From Symbiodinium natans (Eukaryota; Sar; Dinophyceae; Suessiales; Symbiodiniaceae): a stretch of 64,000 bases of DNA. The translations under genes were made by a program, and so were the position numbers. Under the pieces are notes generated by a model. The model saw only the letters and a list, made by a program, of their open reading frames with translations. It was not told the DNA's origin and made no database searches. Each line of letters starts with the position of its first letter. The first letter of the stretch is position 1. Shown here piece by piece: positions 58,693-64,000 of this stretch. The stretch covers positions 1 to 64,000 of the forward strand of contig CAJNDS010000100.1 of assembly GCA_905221605.1 (NCBI GenBank), given 5' to 3'.

Positions 58693-59844
58693 CGCTGGGA
58701 CTGCTTGGCTAGCAGCGACTTGCACATAAGATGCGCGATTCAAAACCACGAAAAGGGCGCCAGAGCCTTGGACCTTTTCGTCACCGAGGCAGCGGCGGCC
58801 AGTAGGAAGCGAAGGACAGCGTCGCTGACCCGCGCCTAAGGAGAGAGACCGGCTGAGCGAAGTTTAACGCTGAACCTTCCTAGAGTAACTAAGTAGAACC
58901 CATAAAAATATATACCCCCAATAGCAAAATGGGCCACATTTTCTTTTTGTGGGGGGGGGGGGTTCTCTATGAGTGGGTACCTACTTTGGGGTCCCCTGAC
59001 TTTATGGCACACGCCCATATGCAGAAACAATTATCCAGGTTAGGGTTTCGGGTAAGCCCTTGACGCCCCCAAAAAACCTGAGCCCCAGCATCACAAGAAG
59101 CCTGCAAGGACGCAATGATAATTTGGGACACTGATGGCTCTGTGCCACAAGGACAAGACCTGAGCCCTAAACCGCCTCAACCTGAGCCCTGCACCCTGAA
59201 CCCTAAAACCCTCAAACCCTTTGGTACCTAGAAGCGCAAATCCCTCAACACCCCAAAGCTGAGGTTGAGTAAACTGAGAGTCACGTCCTGGACCAAAAAT
59301 CCCAGTAAAACATGATTCCTGGAACCTAGAGGGCTTATAGGGTTTAGGGCTCAACCTTGGGGCTTTTTAGGGCTTTAGGGCCTTAAACCCCAGGGCGTCG
59401 GGTTTCGTAGGGTGCTGGGCCCCAACTTCCCACAGTCTCTGTGCAATGTCATGAATCTTGTTGGGGGGGGGGTCCAGGAAACGTTTAGGGTTTAGGGTGA
59501 TGCAGAGTTAGTTTGCCTGCTGCTTCGCCAGCTCCTGCGAAGTCGTGCGGGCCTGGGCCGGAAAGTAGATTGCCCGAAATGTTGAGTTGAGGGTGCGCCC
59601 GAACTCCCCAGGCTCTCGAAACCAGAGCTCTCAGCTTCAAATCCTAACGCTGTTCACGTCTTTCCGCGTATCGGGGTTGGGATTGGCTGTGCGGCCTTCG
59701 GGGATTAGGAGTTGAGGTTGGGGTTGAGGGACTCAGCATTCACTCTGAAGCGCAAGGTTGTTTGGAAGTGCTCGCGTGCAACCCTGGACTCTAAGCTGCA
59801 AACTTAGATCACCAAAGCGCAGCTCTGGAAGATAATCCGTACTA
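58693..59844. other. Intergenic; possible weak inverted repeat at 58886-58990
   Basis: AAGTAGAACCCATA on the left and GTGGGTACCTACTTT on the right could be the ends of another degraded hairpin element with a G tract inside (58951-58962). Otherwise nothing. Confidence 0.35.
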
Positions 59845-59850
59845 TATGTA

Positions 59851-59883
<33 letters not shown>

Positions 59884-59884
59884 G
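59845..59884. repeat. (TA)n microsatellite
   Basis: Two TA runs separated by TACA. Confidence 0.92.
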
Positions 59885-61268
59885 GGTTGTGCAGCAGCAA
59901 GCGTAGGGGCAAGGGCCTTGGAGAAGCACAGGGTGTCGCTGCCTTTACGAACATCTCGGTTGCTGACCTTTCTGGGTCCTTTTTTCTAGTTCTTTTACAT
60001 CCCCCACCCTGCGCCGTTGGGACAAATATGCAGGGGGGCCATGGATGCGAGGTCCTGGGCGCTGACTCCAGCACTGCCTATCGTTGCTTCGAATCAGGAA
60101 ACGCTGCAGGACACATAAGCTCCCAGCAACGACCTCCGGCCCGTCCTCTGCGTCCTCCATGCGCAAGCCCCAACAACCAGGCCTAAACCCCAAAAAACCG
60201 GTCCCTGTAAACGAACCAGGGGAACCTAAACATAGATGGGTCCTACGGTTTTTTGTTTCAACAAGGGAACCCAACCGTGGTGCTGCTTCCAAAGCATGCA
60301 GCCCTGTTTAGGTTTCCTGGAAAGACCTGAGCTGGGTTGCCAACGTGGGGCTTGTGTATGAGCCGAGAAAAGTGAACCTGATTTAAACATACTTCGAGTG
60401 ATCCCACGGAGTCTCGAGGCAATGCTCTACAAAGTTCGAAGCTTGCTGGTAGGTGCTATTTACGAAAAAGATCTTTCAGGGGTGAGGACCCACAATCACA
60501 ATGGGCCTCGGGTCCGGAGACGGCCAACTGCAATAAAGCCACGCTCTTGAAAGGACAGGCCGGTCAAAACCTTCAAACGCGAAAGCCTTCTAAGCCTCAA
60601 AACCATGGCCTGGGCCCCATGTAGTCCCTGAGGTTCATAAACGACCCCTAAACAACTAAACAAAACAAAGATGAAATCCTGCCTCGTCATCCTCGAAGCG
60701 GCCCTGGTCGGATCCAGCAATGCCCTCAGGAACGACGCCCCCGCGAGGCGTCGCAGCCCTGAGTGGGTGTCGACTTATGGGCTAAGCCTGCACACCCTAA
60801 ACTCCAAATAGACCTAAGCCGGTCCTGAACACATGAGGCGTAGGAGTAGAAGGTGTTCGTGGCTTGCCTCTGTAGTTTGGTGTTACGCTGCATGTGTGCA
60901 ACACGGCCATTTCTACGACAGGTGTTCCACCTCTTCTGCATTCACTGCTCCGGATAAGGGCGCAATCTGAGCTAACCGCAAAGGAGTGCACGGGGATGCA
61001 CGGGGACTAGTTCCTATTTGGGGTGGGGGGAGTGGTCGTGGCTACAAATTCCTTAATTTGAACGGGTGTTTTGGATAGTCTGTATGATGGATACATCAGG
61101 GTTCCAAGGGGATACAATTTAGCTCCTGTGTTGGGGTCGAGGTTTATAGGGCTTAAGGGGAAACTTAGATGACACCCAGAATTGCGTTCTGGCCTGAAAG
61201 CCTGCTCGCTGTCGCAGCGAAGGAACTCTGGCAGCTCCTCCAGCTTTCCCCTAAATACCCCCGGTGTA
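59885..61268. other. Intergenic, undecided frames
   Basis: Both strands are open at 59887-60292 and both read plausibly (plus: SVADLSGSFFLVLLHPPP; minus: DAEDGPEVVAGSLCVLQRFL), so no call is made. Confidence 0.35.
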
Positions 61269-61599
61269 GAACCCCTAAACCCTAAACCCTAAAACCCTAA
61301 ACCCTAAAACCCTAAACTTCCCAAGCCTGTCTCACAAGTCCCTTCCACGCTCCCTAGCTTCGGGCTGGTAGGCCGACTTGCGAGGCTCCGGGAATAGGAC
61401 TGCAAGCTCTTCAGCCGACAGGGAGGCCCGGACCCGACCCCTACGCTTGCGTAAACCCTAAACCCTAAACCCTTAACCCTAAACCCTAAACCCTAAACTC
61501 TAAACCCTAAACCCTAAACCCTATAAACCCTAAACCCTAAACCCTATAAACCCTAAACCCCAAACCCCAAAACCCTAAACCATAAACCCAAAACCCGGG
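61269..61599 (-). repeat. Two telomere-type blocks with mixed unit lengths
   Basis: 61269-61312 alternates CCCTAAA and CCCTAAAA; 61452-61599 mixes CCCTAAA, CCCTATAAA, CCCCAAA and CCATAAA. Confidence 0.88.
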
Positions 61600-64000
61600 C
61601 CTTAGAGTTAAGACCCTATGGTGTAGGGCTGAGGGGTCAATGCAGCCGTCGATGAGTGACGGGATGTGAGAGCTGGCAATTCCTCATGGATGGCAAAAAA
61701 AGGCTGTAAGCACCAGGGGAAGAACAACCCGAAGTCCTACTCTAAACGCTACAGTAAGCCCCTAAAAACCCTCAAGTCCTGCTTCTCTGGCAGCTCGGCC
61801 CCTCAGCGACACATGCTTTCTCTCAGTGGGAGTCATGAACCGTTGCTCGATGAAGGGTTTAGAATTGCCCTACAGCACAGGCTATACATAACTATGGTTG
61901 CAGGCTTTAGGTTTGGGACTAACTCGGATGCCAAATAACTAGGATGTAGGGCTTGCTTGACGCGGCGCTTTTGCCCGTGTTGGCTCGTGTGTTAACGCTC
62001 TCCGATATGCCCAAAGAAGCCAAACGGTCCGGGCGCCCAAGCTCAGCTCGTGCACCCACTCCGCGGCCTTTGGGCCGAAGAGCTTCAGCCTGACGTGGGC
62101 TTAGTTAGGGTTCAGGGTGTCAGGTTTAAGAGTAAGGTTTAGGCTTTGCGGTTTGGTGTTTCGGGTTAAGGGTTTGGGGTTGTTCAAGCTTTATAAAGGT
62201 CAAGGGTAGAAGGTCCAGGGGGTTGGGGGAGTTCTCAGCAAGCTGGCTTGTTCACGACTTGGGCTGATTACAAATACGCCACTTCTTCTCTGCGGCATCT
62301 GTCAGATTCAATCCTTTACCACGGCCCAATCCGCCATCTGTTCCAATCCGTTGCCATGGTGGCTCATCGCCTAAAGTCGTATTTCCAGCTGCCCCTTTGA
62401 GATGTCAGCGTGCTAGCGTACCAATGACAAAGTTTTACAGGAGCATGATTTGATGTTTATAGGGAGGTGTGAGATGTGGTTTCAGACAGAGATTTCCTTC
62501 GCTTTTTGTTCGGATTGGCAAGCATTGCAGAGGTTTCTTGACATCTTGAACCCCCCCCCCCCCCCAAGGTTTCTACAGGGTGTCTGGGATGGGTGCAAAC
62601 AATTTCTGGTCTGGGTGGGGTCCGCGAGGTTCATGGCTACGCTTTTGACATTGTGCGGACAAAGCCCAGGCCCAAGCCTAGCATGAGGTCGATTAAGCCA
62701 GGAACCGTGTAGAACCCTACAAGACCTCTGGACTCCGGGGCTTGAGACCTGAACCCTGAAACCCAATTGCACCCTTGCTGAAATCCTAGGTAAAGATTCG
62801 TGAGGGCGCGGCTTTCGCTTGGTCCTCTGCGGTAGTAGCCGCTGCACCTTTGGATGATCAAGCTGCATTTCCGGTGTAGGGTGCACGGCTCATTGGTTAG
62901 TCTGAAGGATGCAGCAGTAGGGGGAAGGGTATACATGACAGTTTGTGCAACAAAGAGTCGAGGGTCCAGCATGTTCAGCATGGCAGGCTTTGGCAAGCCC
63001 CCCAAAGGGGGCAGTGAAACCCAAGACCCTCAACTGCACAGAGCCCAAAAAGTCTGCCAGTGTCCACGAACCCTCCTGAAAGACAAGAATGATAAGAACC
63101 TCATGTATCAATGGTCTCAATTGTGCAGTCGGGAATATTTGACTAATTGGAGCCCCAATTGCGTTTAAACACTCGAAGATTCATCAAGAACAGAGGCCAA
63201 CGCCACTCCGATAGGTCGAAAGCATGAGGCCCTGAGCCCTGAAGCCTGAATCCTAAGAAACGAAAACGTGACCATGATTCCCAAACCCTGTTGTCCTTTT
63301 AGGTCCAGAAAACTTAAAACCCAAACCCTCAGACCGAGGTCTCCATAACCCTCAACCTCCTCAGCCCATGAAATGGCATGGGGCTCCCGGCCAGGGTGTA
63401 TCCGTGATGAACAAGAGAGCTGGTCCCTTCGATGTCCCGGCTGAGAGCTCTGTTCCCTTTAAGGCAAAAAGCTTTGAGTCCCTATAACCCGAAACCCGAA
63501 AACCTAAAAACATCAAATGCTTGAGATGCTCAGGGCCCCTGAATCTGTGGGATTGAGACCTCCTTCTGCTGGCCAGCTTCTCTAAATTGTTGTCCTCTGT
63601 GTTCCTGTTCATATTACATTCGGGGCCTCAAACTGAGGGTGCCGCCCAGAAAGGGACCTAAATTTAAAGAACTGCGCTGCTGAGTCTGGCGACACTTCTG
63701 TCCGGGCAAGTGGAATTCACGGAGCCACACTTCCGTGAAAAGACCAAACGTGCCTAAAATACAGAGGGGTGTGTGAGGGCGAGCCGAGAAAGCGGGTCAT
63801 TGCTTGGGTTTCCAGTCAGGGCAGTCAGGGTTTATCCCCTCCTCCTAAACTTCCTGAACTTTATTTCGTTCATCCAAACCCCCGAAGTAAAAGGGCAGTC
63901 GAGCTTGACTTGATCGGGCTCGTCCGACCCCAACTAGCACCCAAGCGTCAGCTTGTTCAGAGGTTGTGGGCGCAAAAATATGATGTGTAGGAACTGTGCA
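61600..64000. other. Intergenic, no gene seen
   Basis: A 16-base C tract at 62551-62566; degenerate telomere-like motifs near 62105-62185 and 63240-63340. No convincing frame to the window end. Confidence 0.45.

Overview
The window looks like nuclear DNA of a dinoflagellate, probably a suessialean / Symbiodiniaceae-like alga. Evidence seen directly: very low gene density, long intron-free coding frames, abundant TTTAGGG/CCCTAAA (plant-type telomere) motifs far from any visible chromosome end, a degenerate match to the 3' end of the dinoflagellate spliced leader (1043-1062), and a gene of the ubiquitin-like + 'DGSVVTWG' RCC1-repeat type that is massively expanded in dinoflagellates. Nothing resembles bacterial operons, phage, CRISPR or rRNA genes.

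Three genes are well supported, all on the minus strand: a UBL-RCC1-repeat protein (8559-9938), an ankyrin-like/BTB protein (20784-21749), and a two-exon gene for a basic protein with a putative winged-helix domain (52840-54721; a 19-codon first exon is proposed here). Weaker coding-like segments lie at 1870-2276 and 31772-32308 (both apparently frameshifted), 29407-29652, 42737-42910, 44821-45438 and 46294-46597. None of these could be named.

The rest, more than 90 percent, is non-coding. Its background is remarkable: intergenic DNA is soaked in exact and degenerate telomere-type heptamers in both orientations, ranging from single copies to a 233-bp array (17142-17374), with 9-bp variants (CCCTATAAA, CCCTCTAAA) forming arrays of their own. 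Inserted in this background are at least five short inverted-repeat (MITE-like) elements: one family with matching ends at 56935-57050, 14311-14352 and 18146-18357 (the last with a five-fold internal expansion); a second superfamily with TGGGGGTTTCCGA-type ends at 319-424, 5927-6030, 16588-16685 and 17476-17582; and two further hairpin elements at 35298-35376 and 49398-49521. There are also many 15-39 nt G/C homopolymers, large microsatellites (notably about 600 bp of GTA/GCA triplets at 7756-8365) and a 228-bp tandem module (19690-20365).

No functional cluster is apparent: the three genes are 11-31 kb apart and share only their strand and a CAG directly, or one base, in front of the first conserved ATG. 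The most original content is the mobile and repeat ecology: families of short TIR elements with G/C-rich ends, several lying next to telomere-like arrays, plus the unknown winged-helix gene. Calls are from reading alone; no database search or statistics program was run.
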